The position numbers and the translations under genes were made by a program. 64,000 nt of DNA, from the NCBI RefSeq assembly GCF_003202405.1, contig NZ_QJHL01000005.1, forward strand, positions 186,001-250,000, in the 5' to 3' direction. The notes under the pieces were generated by a model. It saw only the letters and a list, made by a program, of their open reading frames with translations. It did no database searches and was not told the origin of the DNA. Each line of letters opens with the position of its first letter. Position 1 is the first letter of the stretch. Source of the DNA: Flavobacterium hydrophilum. Lineage in GTDB: Bacteria > Bacteroidota > Bacteroidia > Flavobacteriales > Flavobacteriaceae. This document shows, piece by piece, positions 1-8,920 of this stretch.

Positions 1-1545
1 GCAACCAGTCAAAACCGAAAGATGTTACTGGTTTTTATCACTTTGGTCGAAATTCAGGAACTGGCTTTGTATACTTCTTTCGATCACAGTAAAATTCAGG
101 AAAAATTTGCCAGACATCCGGATGTTATAAGAACCTATCAAAATGTAGCTTATAAACTGGCCTCGACCTTAAAAAAGCTTTCTAAAAACGTTCATCATAT
201 TGCCGTTTACGTAGATAAAAACGATTTAAAGAACGAACTTGATGCTCTTGAATTTGCTATTTTTGACTATGAAAAAACATTAGGAAAAGAAGAAGCCGCT
301 GAAGGAGTTCTGATGCTGACCAACATGCTGAAATATGCTAAAAATCAGGTTGGAAAAATAAAAATTATCCAGCGGGCACTTTCTCTTGCCATGCAGTCCT
401 ATAAACTTAAAGATAAAGATAAAGAACTGGAAAAGTTTTTAACCCCGCAGTATTACCCTTTACGCACACTAACTGAAAATTTAAGTTTTTCATCCTCAAT
501 TTTCAGACATTCGGTTCGATTAACAATCACCATTTTAATAGGTTTTATTATTGGAAAATTTCTTCCGTTTCAAAACGTATATTGGATTTTATTGACTATC
601 ATAGTAATCATGCGACCTGGTTATGGTTTAACCAAAGAGCGTTCTTATAATCGTATTTTTGGGACAATATTAGGAGGATTATTAGCATTTGGAATCGTTT
701 CACTTGTACAGAACCATATTGCTTTGAGTATTTTTTCGATTATTTGTATGCTTCTTGGAATTTCCTTTACACAGATTAATTACAAAATTAGTGCAACTTT
801 TGTGACGATGTACGTCGTTTTTATTTATGGAATTTTAGTTCCAAATGTTGTTGAAGTAATTCAGTTTAGGATATTAGATTCACTGGCCGGAGCGATCCTG
901 GCTTTTCTTGCCAATCAATTTTTATGGCCTGCGTGGGAATTTATCAATACCCCTATACATATTGAAAACTCAATTCGGGCTAATCGTACTTATCTTAAAG
1001 AAATTGCGGATTTTTATAATAAAAAAGGAGAAATACCCACTTCATACAGATTAGCAAGAAAAAATGTTTTTATCGAAATCGGCAATTTAATGACATCTTT
1101 TCAGCGTATGATGCAAGAGCCTAAATCAAAACAGAAAACACTTCCGTTAGTCAATAAATTAGTAGTTTTAAATCATTCCCTACTTTCTGCTTTAGCTTCT
1201 TTATCAACATACATTCAGGCACACCAAACCACATCAGCCTCAGAATCCTTCAATTACATTATAAAAACTATTTTATTAAATTTAGACCATTCGATTTCGA
1301 TATTAAAAAATGAAACTATACTAACCGATACTTTTTTTGACAAGGAAGATGTGACTTTGCAATTTGAAGAAATGAAACGTAAAAACTTTACTCGTTTGGC
1401 AACAGATGAAGAACTGGATAAAGAGACAAGACAAGCTAAAATGCAGGAAGCACAAATGGTAATTGAACAGCTGATATGGATGAGCAATCTAGCCGAAAAA
1501 ATATTAAAAATCACAAAAGACTTTAAAGCAACAAATCCAGATTAA
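1..1545 (+). CDS. FUSC-family inner membrane protein (YccS/YhfK-like), 5' end cut by window
   Basis: The frame is open from base 1, so only the last 514 residues are visible and the true start lies upstream. The visible part begins with a soluble helical stretch of about 160 residues. A block of hydrophobic helices follows (about residues 170-310), with the features of FUSC_2 domains: an RxxGTxxGGxxA-like motif after a basic, proline-containing loop. A cytoplasmic helical tail of about 200 residues ends the protein. Relatives are usually about 700-750 residues, so roughly a third is missing. The family is related to aromatic-acid efflux (AaeB) proteins; the substrate is unknown. The last codons form the left arm of a terminator hairpin. 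Confidence 0.85.
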   Translation, partial: ATSQNRKMLLVFITLVEIQELALYTSFDHSKIQEKFARHPDVIRTYQNVAYKLASTLKKLSKNVHHIAVYVDKNDLKNELDALEFAIFDYEKTLGKEEAAEGVLMLTNMLKYAKNQVGKIKIIQRALSLAMQSYKLKDKDKELEKFLTPQYYPLRTLTENLSFSSSIFRHSVRLTITILIGFIIGKFLPFQNVYWILLTIIVIMRPGYGLTKERSYNRIFGTILGGLLAFGIVSLVQNHIALSIFSIICMLLGISFTQINYKISATFVTMYVVFIYGILVPNVVEVIQFRILDSLAGAILAFLANQFLWPAWEFINTPIHIENSIRANRTYLKEIADFYNKKGEIPTSYRLARKNVFIEIGNLMTSFQRMMQEPKSKQKTLPLVNKLVVLNHSLLSALASLSTYIQAHQTTSASESFNYIIKTILLNLDHSISILKNETILTDTFFDKEDVTLQFEEMKRKNFTRLATDEELDKETRQAKMQEAQMVIEQLIWMSNLAEKILKITKDFKATNPD

Positions 1546-1570
1546 TTCATCTGGATTTGTTTTATATATT
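1530..1570 (+). terminator. Intrinsic terminator overlapping the FUSC stop codon
   Basis: A perfect 13-bp inverted repeat (AACAAATCCAGAT at 1530-1542, its complement at 1549-1561) is followed by TTTATATATT. The TAA stop codon sits in the 6-base loop, so the left arm is coding. Confidence 0.8.
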
Positions 1571-1594
1571 CAATAAAATGAAATAATACGACTC

Positions 1595-3088
1595 TTACTT
1601 TAACTTTAAAACTTCAGAAGTCTGTTTTCTGATTTCAGTTAAAAGTTCCGGTTTGTCATTTAAAGTCTGTCCGTAAGAAGGAATCATATTTTTCAATTTT
1701 GCTTCCCATTCCGGCGTTTTAATCTGATCTGAAAAACATCTTCCAATTAAATCAACCATAATTGAAACTGCTGTAGAAGCTCCTGGAGACGCCCCTAATA
1801 AAACTGCCAATGTTCCGTCATGCGTATTAATAACTTCTGTTCCAAACTCTAAAACCCCACCTCCGTTTTCACCTTTTTTGATGACCTGAACACGCTGACC
1901 TGCTTTTTCAAGAACCCAGTCTTTAGATCTTGCTGACGGTAAATATTCACGCAAAGCCTTAATTCTGTCTTTTGGAGACTGACGAACCTGCTCAATTAAA
2001 TATTTTGTTAGCGGAATATTATTAAATCCCGCTGATAGCATCGGAATTAAGTTGTTTGCTTTTATAGATAATGGTAAATCTAAATAAGATCCATTTTTTA
2101 AGAAACGGGTTGAAAATCCTGCGAAAGGTCCAAAAAGTAATGCTTTTTCACCATCAATTACACGTGTATCAATGTGAGGTACCGACATTGGCGGAGCACC
2201 AACACTTGCTTTCCCGTATACTTTTGCCTGATGTTTGGCGATAACTTCCGGATTTGTACATTTTAGCCATTGCCCACTTACCGGGAAACCTCCATAACCA
2301 TCTCCTTCAGGTACATTTGCTTTTTCCAATAATGGCAACGAGCCTCCACCTGCACCAATAAATACAAATTTAGTATATGCTTTTCTTTTTTGCCCAGACC
2401 CAAGATCTGTTATTTTAATTCTCCATGATTTATCATCACGCTGTTTTAATTTTTGAACTTCATGATTAAAATACAAAGAAACACCGTCTAATTTCTCTAA
2501 ATAATTAAACATACTTCTTGTCAACGCACCAAAATTTACATCGGTACCAATGGCCATTGTAGTAGCTGCCAGTTTTTCGTCAGGCTGTCTTCCTTCCATA
2601 ACTAATGGCATCCATTGCTTCAACTGCTCAAAATCAGAGCTAAAAAGCATTTCAGCAAATAATGGGTTCTTTTGCAAAGCCTCAAAACGAGTTTTAAGGT
2701 ATTTAACATTTTTATCTCCCCATACAAAACTCATATGCGGAACACTTTTAATAAAATTTTCTGGTGAAGGAACTTTATTTTGCTGAACTAAATAAGACCA
2801 AAACTGTCGGGAAACTTCAAAAGCTTCAGCAATACTGATAGCCTTTTTTGGATCTACAGAACCATCGGCCTTTTCAGGAGTATAATTTAATTCACAAAAA
2901 GCAGAATGTCCCGTTCCGGCATTGTTCCATGCATCAGAACTTTCAGCTGCTGCAACATCTAATCTTTCATAAATTTCAATCTTTATATCAGGCTGTAATT
3001 CTTTCAAAATTACCCCAAGAGTAGCACTCATAATTCCAGCTCCAATAAGCACTACTTCACTATTGGAACGTATTGTATTGTCAGACAT
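1595..3088 (-). CDS. mqo: Malate:quinone oxidoreductase
   Basis: Membrane-associated FAD enzyme that oxidises malate to oxaloacetate and passes electrons to quinone, serving the TCA cycle and respiratory chain. The 497 residues match the usual family length. Near the N-terminus is the dinucleotide-binding motif GAGIMSATLG (about 15-24). Typical Mqo blocks follow: DAWNNAGTGHSA (about 52-63), a glycine-rich GAGGGSLPLL segment (about 246-255) and LLGASPGAST (about 432-441). It stands alone on the minus strand, convergent with the FUSC gene. A TACCTTTG box lies upstream of its start. Confidence 0.95.
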   Translation of the reverse strand: MSDNTIRSNSEVVLIGAGIMSATLGVILKELQPDIKIEIYERLDVAAAESSDAWNNAGTGHSAFCELNYTPEKADGSVDPKKAISIAEAFEVSRQFWSYLVQQNKVPSPENFIKSVPHMSFVWGDKNVKYLKTRFEALQKNPLFAEMLFSSDFEQLKQWMPLVMEGRQPDEKLAATTMAIGTDVNFGALTRSMFNYLEKLDGVSLYFNHEVQKLKQRDDKSWRIKITDLGSGQKRKAYTKFVFIGAGGGSLPLLEKANVPEGDGYGGFPVSGQWLKCTNPEVIAKHQAKVYGKASVGAPPMSVPHIDTRVIDGEKALLFGPFAGFSTRFLKNGSYLDLPLSIKANNLIPMLSAGFNNIPLTKYLIEQVRQSPKDRIKALREYLPSARSKDWVLEKAGQRVQVIKKGENGGGVLEFGTEVINTHDGTLAVLLGASPGASTAVSIMVDLIGRCFSDQIKTPEWEAKLKNMIPSYGQTLNDKPELLTEIRKQTSEVLKLK

Positions 3089-3110
3089 AACACTATTTTA
3101 TTTTAAAATG

Positions 3111-3118
3111 CAAAGGTA
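3111..3118 (-). promoter_or_regulatory. Putative -7 box of mqo
   Basis: Read on the minus strand this is TACCTTTG, matching the Bacteroidota -7 consensus TAnnTTTG, 22 bases before the mqo ATG. No TTTG lies at the expected 17-20 base spacing, so only half of the promoter is supported. Confidence 0.4.
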
Positions 3119-3213
3119 TCTCATATCAACTCAAAAAAAAAGGTTTTTCGACATGATAATAGTTAGATAATTACATTTTTTTCTAAATAAAGTGAAATTT
3201 ATTGCCCAAAAAG

Positions 3214-3630
3214 TTAAAAACGATTAGAAGAAAGATAGTCCTGAAGCATAATCGTTGCGGAAATTTCATCAATCAGTGCTTTGTTCTGACGCTGTTTTTT
3301 ACTGAGACCGCTATCGATCATTGTTTGAAAAGCCATTTTTGAAGTAAAACGCTCATCTACCCGAACGACTTTCATATCCGGAAAAATATTAGAAAAATGA
3401 GTTACAAAACCTTTAATCACAGAAGCACTTTCAGATGGCTGGCCGTTCATTTGTTTTGGCTCGCCAATCAACACAGCTTCGACTTTTTCTTTGGCAAAAT
3501 AATCCTTCAGAAAATCAATTAAAGTATTAGTTGGAATCGTGGTTAAGCCCGATGCAATAATCTGCATTTCATCAGTAACGGCTATTCCAGTTCGCTTTTG
3601 TCCGTAGTCTATGGAGAGAATTCTTGGCAT
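3214..3630 (-). CDS. ruvX: RuvX/YqgF-type RNase H-fold nuclease (putative pre-16S rRNA nuclease / Holliday junction resolvase)
   Basis: A 138-residue protein of the YqgF family, which has an RNase H fold and is linked to 16S rRNA 5'-end maturation and Holliday junction resolution. Visible motifs are DYGQKRTGIAVTD at the N-terminus with the first catalytic Asp, GEPKQMNG in the middle, and DERFTSKMA towards the C-terminus, followed by a final acidic DEISA segment. The ATG at 3630 begins MPRILSIDYG, the normal family start; an upstream in-frame TTG would add six residues with no family support. The next gene upstream is the toxin gene, 25 bases away, so co-transcription is possible. Confidence 0.9.
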   Translation of the reverse strand: MPRILSIDYGQKRTGIAVTDEMQIIASGLTTIPTNTLIDFLKDYFAKEKVEAVLIGEPKQMNGQPSESASVIKGFVTHFSNIFPDMKVVRVDERFTSKMAFQTMIDSGLSKKQRQNKALIDEISATIMLQDYLSSNRF

Positions 3631-3655
3631 TTTCAAATTTTTAAGCAAATTTAAA

Positions 3656-3937
3656 CTAAAATACTCTTTTATATTTTAAAATACCAATAACATAAATCGT
3701 TTCTTCTTCTTTGTCAATCCTAATAATTGTAGTATAACCTTTGAAAACATAGTCTCGATAAATTTCATTTTCAAAATAAATAGATTTTTTAAAATGAAAC
3801 GGATTAACTAAATCATTTTTAAGTTTTTTAACTAAATCATTTTTAAAATTTCTGGCTGCACTAGGTTTATCTTTGGCTATGAAGTCTACAATATCATTTA
3901 AGTCATGATTAAATTCAATAGTTAATTTAATCTTCAT
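3656..3937 (-). CDS. RelE/ParE-superfamily toxin
   Basis: A basic 93-residue protein with the ParE/RelE pattern. An N-terminal strand (KIKLTIEFNHDLNDIVDFI) leads into a helix with KDKPSAARNFKNDL, and C-terminal strands read YRDYVFKGYTTIIRID and IYVIGILKYKR. RelE-family toxins cleave mRNA on the ribosome; ParE relatives poison gyrase. The sequence does not say which applies here. The ATG at 3937 lies inside the end of the antitoxin gene, overlapping it by 11 bases, which is typical of coupled toxin-antitoxin operons. Starting further upstream would add ten residues that overlap the antitoxin more deeply, so 3937 is preferred. Confidence 0.75.
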   Translation of the reverse strand: MKIKLTIEFNHDLNDIVDFIAKDKPSAARNFKNDLVKKLKNDLVNPFHFKKSIYFENEIYRDYVFKGYTTIIRIDKEEETIYVIGILKYKRVF

Positions 3938-4172
3938 ATTTTGAAATTGTTTTTTCAAGTAAAACATCTAATTCTTCAAAAGTGCTATATTGAGCAGTGC
4001 CTTTAGTAATTTTCTCTGCTCTTTCATGCAGTTTTCTTTTATTTTCCTTAAAATCAGACTCATAAAAAGTATCTTCTTCGACAATTTTTAATTCATCAGA
4101 AGAAAATGAACTCAATAATTCTAAGATTTTCTCCTTAATTTCTGATTTAAATTCTAATCTAATTGCTTCCAT
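3927..4172 (-). CDS. Antitoxin partner of the RelE/ParE-like toxin
   Basis: An 81-residue acidic protein directly upstream of, and overlapping, the toxin gene. It starts MEAIRLEFKSEIKEKILELL and is rich in Glu and Lys helices; no clear helix-turn-helix or ribbon-helix-helix motif is obvious by eye. The assignment rests mainly on size, charge and the 11-base overlap with a toxin-like gene. A longer frame reaches 4238, but it would overlap the upstream methyltransferase gene and its extra residues look like non-coding sequence. Tight overlap suggests translational coupling, with the antitoxin made first. Confidence 0.65.
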   Translation of the reverse strand: MEAIRLEFKSEIKEKILELLSSFSSDELKIVEEDTFYESDFKENKRKLHERAEKITKGTAQYSTFEELDVLLEKTISKYED

Positions 4173-4206
4173 AATACTTTCATTTACAATACAAATATAA
4201 GTGTTT

Positions 4207-4956
4207 TTAGGCTTTATTTCTATTATCTGGTTTACCAATTCTTAGCAGCAATGGAAATGTAACTTCCTGATTGTTCTTTTGCCACGAAACCTTTAATTCA
4301 TCATAAATCAGATCTATTGGATTTTGATTCTTTTTTGAAATATAATGCTGTACAGAAGACCAAGTCTGAAGATATCCGATAAGCATTTCGAAACTCCATG
4401 TAAATTCATTTTGAAATTTCTGTGCCGGAATTTCTTCAAACGGAAACGGAATATTCTCATAATTTTCATCCAGATACTTTCTTTCCGCATCCCAGTAAGG
4501 ACCTACAATATTATAATAAAAAGATCTCAAAATTTTATCTGAATCCGGATTGGTAAAAAACAACCCGTAACCCAGTATTGCAAAAATGCCATCTGGTTTT
4601 AATATTCTGAAAATTTCTTTATAAAAGACTTCAAAATCAAACCAGTGTACAGCTTGTGCTACAACAATCAAATCAAATTGCCGGTTTTCGAAAGAAGTTT
4701 TCTCAGCAGATTCTTTGCTGTACATTATATTATCTGCCAGAATTGCATTATCCAGCTGCTTTTGACTAATATCTGTTGCAAATACTTTTTTAAAATAAGC
4801 TGAAAGTTTATGAGCAACCTGACCGTTTCCTGTAGCTAGGTCAAGTGCTGTAGATTTGTTATCTACAAATGAAATGATGTATTCAATCATTTCATCAGGA
4901 TACTGCGGACGAAATTTCGAATAATCAACTGCCTGTTTTGAAAAATTATCTTTCAT
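4207..4956 (-). CDS. Class I SAM-dependent methyltransferase
   Basis: A 249-residue methyltransferase of the Methyltransf_11 type. The SAM-binding motif I is ALDLATGNGQVA (about 37-48), motif II contains VFATDISQKQLD, and a VVAQAVHWFD segment (about 97-106) resembles small-molecule methyltransferases related to trans-aconitate methyltransferase. The substrate cannot be told. It starts MKDNFSKQAVDYSKFRPQYP, a usual beginning for this group. The toxin-antitoxin pair lies 34 bases downstream on the same strand, which may be an insertion behind an ordinary gene. Confidence 0.8.
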   Translation of the reverse strand: MKDNFSKQAVDYSKFRPQYPDEMIEYIISFVDNKSTALDLATGNGQVAHKLSAYFKKVFATDISQKQLDNAILADNIMYSKESAEKTSFENRQFDLIVVAQAVHWFDFEVFYKEIFRILKPDGIFAILGYGLFFTNPDSDKILRSFYYNIVGPYWDAERKYLDENYENIPFPFEEIPAQKFQNEFTWSFEMLIGYLQTWSSVQHYISKKNQNPIDLIYDELKVSWQKNNQEVTFPLLLRIGKPDNRNKA

Positions 4957-5106
4957 GAATCCGAATTTTAAATCAATATATTAAAGGTATAACTTTTTCA
5001 TCAGCCCACTTTTATAAAACACTCAAACTGCAAAAAATCCGCCCTGAAAAATTCAAAACGGATTTTAACCAAATTTAAAACAACTAAAAAAATTTATTAC
5101 AATGCA

Positions 5107-5736
5107 TTATCTACCGAATAATCTACTAAAAAAACCTCTCTCCTCTTCTTCATCTTCTGCCTTCATTTCATAATTAGCAAATTTTGACTGCGCTTTTTCA
5201 TGTTCGTAAATCAGCTCCTTAATATATTCAACATAACTTCTCTTTTTTTCTTCGAGAAATCCAATGAGGTATTTTTCGCTAAACTCAACTCCACTGGCTG
5301 CTTCAATTTGCAGTAGTTTTTTGTAAAGTGGCTCTATGTGAAGCGAAATAACTTCGTGAGGTACAGCCTGCCTTCTTCCAAAATAATTTACAATCACACC
5401 GTTTTCATCTTTTGCAATTTCAAAATCAGTAATTACCCAGTAATACCTTCCTGACTTGGCTAAATTTTTTACTATGGCATGAAAGTTTTTTCCTTGTTTA
5501 AGGTTTTCCCAAAGCACTTTAAAAATAACTTTTGGCATATCCGGATGGCGAATAATATTATGTGGCTGTCCCATTAATTCATAATCTTCATAACCTGAAA
5601 CATCTACAAAAACTTCATTGGCATATTCTATAATACCAAAAGCATTTGTCTTACTCATAATAACTTGTGTCTTGTCCCACGTGACTTCTTTATCAATAAC
5701 TGCAATTCGGGTTTGAAGGTTGTTTTCCTGATTCAT
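5107..5736 (-). CDS. PAS-domain protein resembling the Aer sensor module
   Basis: The 209-residue protein has one PAS domain at about residues 20-125. It is close to the redox-sensing PAS of Aer-type chemoreceptors: the stretch GQPHNIIRHPDMPK (about 77-90) and the following KNLAKSGRYYWV are hallmarks of that subgroup, which usually binds FAD. There is no HAMP, transmembrane or chemotaxis signalling domain. The C-terminus is a charged helix ending in a Glu run and FFSRLFGR, which could be an amphipathic membrane anchor. It may be a stand-alone redox or oxygen sensor. The partner is not visible here. Confidence 0.75.
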   Translation of the reverse strand: MNQENNLQTRIAVIDKEVTWDKTQVIMSKTNAFGIIEYANEVFVDVSGYEDYELMGQPHNIIRHPDMPKVIFKVLWENLKQGKNFHAIVKNLAKSGRYYWVITDFEIAKDENGVIVNYFGRRQAVPHEVISLHIEPLYKKLLQIEAASGVEFSEKYLIGFLEEKKRSYVEYIKELIYEHEKAQSKFANYEMKAEDEEEERGFFSRLFGR

Positions 5737-5944
5737 ACTGGCTTTGATTAATTTCTAAATTCAATTCCTTCATCTTCTTCAGGAATTATTAGGCAAAACT
5801 ACTTAGAAGAAAAATCATGAAATCTGATTTTTATCATATGATAACATTAAATAAATTGCATTTTGAAACTTTCTACCACCAGCAATTCTTATCAAATTAA
5901 ACACAAAAAGTTAAACTTGTAACATTTTCAAATTGATTTACCTT

Positions 5945-5973
5945 TTTGATTTTACACAAATACCCTATCTTTG
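5945..5973 (+). promoter_or_regulatory. Promoter of dapD
   Basis: TTTG at 5945-5948 and TATCTTTG at 5966-5973 are separated by 17 bases, a good match to the Bacteroidota TTTG / TAnnTTTG promoter. The -7 box ends 16 bases before the dapD ATG, giving a very short leader. Confidence 0.6.
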
Positions 5974-5989
5974 CCAAAAATTTAAACTT

Positions 5990-6805
5990 ATGAGTTCTTT
6001 ACAAACTATAATTGAACAAGCTTGGGAAAACAGAGCTTTATTACAAGAAGAAACAACTACTAATGCGATCAGAGAAGTTATCGAATTATTAGATTCAGGA
6101 AAACTTCGTGTTGCTGAACCAAAAGGTGACGGATGGCAGGTAAATGAATGGGTAAAAAAAGCAGTTGTGATGTATTTCCCTATCCAAAAAATGGAAACAT
6201 GGGAAGCCGGAATCTTCGAATACAATGACAAAATGTTGTTAAAAAGAGATTACGCTGAAAAAGGTGTTCGTGTAGTTCCTGGAGCTTCTGCCCGTTATGG
6301 TTCTTATATTTCGAGTGGTGTTATCATGATGCCGAGTTATGTAAACATTGGCGCTTATGTTGATGCCGGAACAATGGTAGATACGTGGGCAACTGTTGGA
6401 AGCTGTGCTCAAATTGGTAAAGATGTACACTTAAGCGGCGGTGTTGGTATTGGAGGCGTTTTAGAGCCATTACAAGCAGCTCCTGTTATCATTGAAGATG
6501 GTGTTTTTGTAGGTTCACGCTGTATTGTTGTTGAAGGTGTTCACGTAGGTAAAGAAGCTGTTTTGGGAGCAAATGTTTGTCTTACTGCTTCTACTAAAAT
6601 TATTGATGTTACCGGAGAAACTCCTGTAGAAATGAAAGGTTTTGTTCCTGCACGTTCAGTAGTAATTCCGGGAAGTTATACTAAAAAATTCGCTGCTGGT
6701 GAGTTTCAGGTTCCATGTGCCTTAATTATTGGTACGCGTAAACCATCTACAGATTTGAAAACTTCATTAAATAATGCGTTAAGAGAATACGACGTAGCTG
6801 TTTAA
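5990..6805 (+). CDS. dapD: 2,3,4,5-tetrahydropyridine-2,6-dicarboxylate N-succinyltransferase
   Basis: Cytoplasmic enzyme of the succinylase branch of diaminopimelate and lysine synthesis; it transfers succinyl from succinyl-CoA to tetrahydrodipicolinate. The 271 residues match E. coli DapD (274). The N-terminal helical domain begins MSSLQTIIEQAWENR. A left-handed beta-helix of hexapeptide repeats occupies about 100-230 (IGAYVDAGTMVDTWATVGSCAQIG is part of it), and the C-terminus has CALIIGTRK. The ATG at 5990 is chosen because the family starts there and a promoter lies just upstream; the 19 upstream codons would overlap that promoter. A strong terminator follows, so the gene is probably transcribed alone. 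Confidence 0.95.
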   Translation: MSSLQTIIEQAWENRALLQEETTTNAIREVIELLDSGKLRVAEPKGDGWQVNEWVKKAVVMYFPIQKMETWEAGIFEYNDKMLLKRDYAEKGVRVVPGASARYGSYISSGVIMMPSYVNIGAYVDAGTMVDTWATVGSCAQIGKDVHLSGGVGIGGVLEPLQAAPVIIEDGVFVGSRCIVVEGVHVGKEAVLGANVCLTASTKIIDVTGETPVEMKGFVPARSVVIPGSYTKKFAAGEFQVPCALIIGTRKPSTDLKTSLNNALREYDVAV

Positions 6806-6824
6806 TTCAAATTCTAAATATTTT

Positions 6825-6870
6825 AAATTCCAAATTCCAAAAATTATTGATTGGAATTTGGAATTTTTAT
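6825..6870 (+). terminator. Terminator after dapD
   Basis: Perfect 16-bp inverted repeat: AAATTCCAAATTCCAA at 6825-6840 and its complement at 6851-6866, with a 10-base loop. It is AT-rich and ends in TTTAT. It separates dapD from the glycan locus. Confidence 0.7.
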
Positions 6871-6926
6871 TTTAAAAACTATTCCTATTTTTGCTTCAAT
6901 TTGCAATCAATAAAACTATTTAACGC

Positions 6927-7976
6927 ATGAAGGTACTTGTAATTCAAAACAAAATGATTGGTGATGTATTAACGAGTACTGTCATTTGCGAAACCATCAA
7001 AAAACATCAGCCAAATTGGGAAATTCATTACATGATCCAGCCTAATACTTTGGCTGTCGTTGAAAACAATCCTTTTATTGATAAAATCGTTTTTTTTGAA
7101 CCTCAAAAGCACAAAGGTTTTTTTAAACTAATTTCTTTTGGAACCAGTTTAGCTTCAGAAAAATATGATGCTGTAATTGATGCTTACGGAAAATGGGAAA
7201 GCATTTTACCTGCTTATTTTTGTGGTGCAAAAATTAGAATCGGATTTAAAAAATGGTACACTTCACTGTTATTTACAAACATTATTATTCAAGAAAAAAA
7301 TGTAGAAGGTTCAGCTGTTTACCACCGATTACAATTAGTTGAAGCGTTATTAAAAACTAAACCTGAGATAATATTTCCTAAAATTTATTTGACAGATACT
7401 GAAATAAATGAGGCCAAAATTGCGATGAAGGAACGATTGGATCCTGCATTAAAAATCATTATGATTAGCGTTCTCGGGAGCGGAAAAAGTAAAAGCCTGC
7501 CTCCTGAAAAAATGGCTGAAACTCTTAATATTATTGCCGAACAAGAAGTTCAGCTGCTTTTTAATTTCATGCCAAATCAGCAAGACGAAGCAAAAGTTAT
7601 TTATGATTTATGCAAACCACAAACCCAGCAAAAAATTGTATTCGATTTTTACACTAAAGGTTTACGGGCATTTCTTGCCATTTTATCGCAATGTGATGCC
7701 TTAATTGGCAATGAAGGTGGTGCTGTAAACATGGCAAAAGCATTAAATATCAAAACCTTTACCATTTTTAGCCCGTGGATAAACAAATCGTCCTGGAATA
7801 TGTTAAGCGACAAAGAAAATCATATCGCAGTTCACCTGAAAGACTACTTTCCGGATTTATACGAAAACAAACATCCAAAAGAATTTAAGGGTAAATCATT
7901 AGAACTATATGATAAGCTTGATAGTAATTTATATAAAGAATCTTTACAGGAATTTGTGAAACGTATTAGTTTATAA
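6927..7976 (+). CDS. Glycosyltransferase family 9 (LPS heptosyltransferase-like)
   Basis: The 349-residue GT-B protein has the GT9 layout: an N-terminal MKVLVIQNKMIGDVLTST segment matching the ADP-heptose transferase start (IGD motif), a linker, and a C-terminal nucleotide-sugar domain with GSGKSKSLPPEKMAE (about 186-200) and GNEGGAVNMAKAL (about 264-276), the usual GNxGG motif. Relatives add heptose or a similar sugar to the LPS inner core on the cytoplasmic face. A TATTTTTG box lies at 6886-6893, but a matching upstream TTTG is 25 bases away. The 3' end overlaps the convergent epimerase gene by 11 bases. Confidence 0.85.
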   Translation: MKVLVIQNKMIGDVLTSTVICETIKKHQPNWEIHYMIQPNTLAVVENNPFIDKIVFFEPQKHKGFFKLISFGTSLASEKYDAVIDAYGKWESILPAYFCGAKIRIGFKKWYTSLLFTNIIIQEKNVEGSAVYHRLQLVEALLKTKPEIIFPKIYLTDTEINEAKIAMKERLDPALKIIMISVLGSGKSKSLPPEKMAETLNIIAEQEVQLLFNFMPNQQDEAKVIYDLCKPQTQQKIVFDFYTKGLRAFLAILSQCDALIGNEGGAVNMAKALNIKTFTIFSPWINKSSWNMLSDKENHIAVHLKDYFPDLYENKHPKEFKGKSLELYDKLDSNLYKESLQEFVKRISL

Positions 7977-8910
7977 ATTTTTCAAAATACCAATTTACCT
8001 GCTCTTGTAAACCTTGTTTGAGACTCACTTTGGGATTGTAATTCAATAAATTTCTTGCTTTATCAATTATTGCAGCCGTTTTGAGCTGGTCTCCTTTTCT
8101 TGGTGGCTGATTATCAATAATTAATTTTTTATTCATAATCTCCTCCACAGCAGTAATTCCTTCCTGTGTGGTATTTACTTCGTCTGTCCCCAGATTTATA
8201 ATTTCACCGTCTACCAATTCTTCTTTTCCAATGATTGCTGCCAAACCTTCAACAATATCGCCTACATATGTAAAACTACGTTCATGATAAATGCTGCCTT
8301 CAAAAAGAGGAAAAGGTTTATCATAATACAAATTCTCAATCAGCTTAGTATATAACTTCTCAGGACGTTCACGTGGGCCGTAAACCGAATAAAGCCTTAC
8401 TGAGCAAGCTTTTATCTTACCTTCAATTTTTAAGCTCAATACTAATTGTTCTGCTGCAAGTTTGGTAACTCCATAATAAGAAGCCGGTTTTGGGATAGCT
8501 GTTTCATTTACTGTAGCTTCTTTTCCGTAAACAGATGATGTTGCAATATTTACAAATAATTTTAAATCTGGATTGTACTTTACAACAGAATCAAGTAAAT
8601 TTTGTGTTGCATAAATATTATTGTCTACATATTCATGCAATGGAGTTGCTGCAGAAATTCCCGGCTGTGCTGCTAAATGAAAAATATAATCATACTGATT
8701 TTCGAAAACCGATTTCAAATCAGCATTTAAATCTTCACGAAAAATAGTAACTCCTTTGTTGACTAAATCAGAAGCATTGATTTCTTTTAATTTTACATCA
8801 TAATAATCATTAAAATTATCAATTCCAAAGACCAAATGTCCCATTGAAACTAATTTTTCACAAAGATGTGAAGCTATAAAACCTGCTGCTCCGGTAACTA
8901 ATATTTTCAT
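7966..8910 (-). CDS. NAD-dependent nucleotide-sugar epimerase (extended SDR, UDP-hexose/uronate 4-epimerase-like)
   Basis: A 314-residue extended short-chain dehydrogenase. The NAD motif GAAGFIASH is at 7-15, the catalytic Ser/Thr in TSSVYG at 124-129, and YxxxK at Tyr146-Lys150. The RLYSVYGPRERP segment is usual for UDP-glucose, UDP-glucuronate and UDP-GalNAc 4-epimerases; the exact sugar cannot be decided. Translation probably starts at ATG 8910 (MKILVTGAAG); another ATG two codons earlier is possible. The GT2 gene lies upstream, 10 bases away on the same strand, so the two form an operon. Confidence 0.88.
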   Translation of the reverse strand: MKILVTGAAGFIASHLCEKLVSMGHLVFGIDNFNDYYDVKLKEINASDLVNKGVTIFREDLNADLKSVFENQYDYIFHLAAQPGISAATPLHEYVDNNIYATQNLLDSVVKYNPDLKLFVNIATSSVYGKEATVNETAIPKPASYYGVTKLAAEQLVLSLKIEGKIKACSVRLYSVYGPRERPEKLYTKLIENLYYDKPFPLFEGSIYHERSFTYVGDIVEGLAAIIGKEELVDGEIINLGTDEVNTTQEGITAVEEIMNKKLIIDNQPPRKGDQLKTAAIIDKARNLLNYNPKVSLKQGLQEQVNWYFEKFIN

Positions 8911-8920
8911 TTGCATTAAA

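Noticed and set aside
3648..3967. Longer upstream starts for ruvX and the toxin gene
   Set aside because: The TTG start for ruvX adds six residues without family support; the longer toxin start adds ten residues that overlap the antitoxin further.
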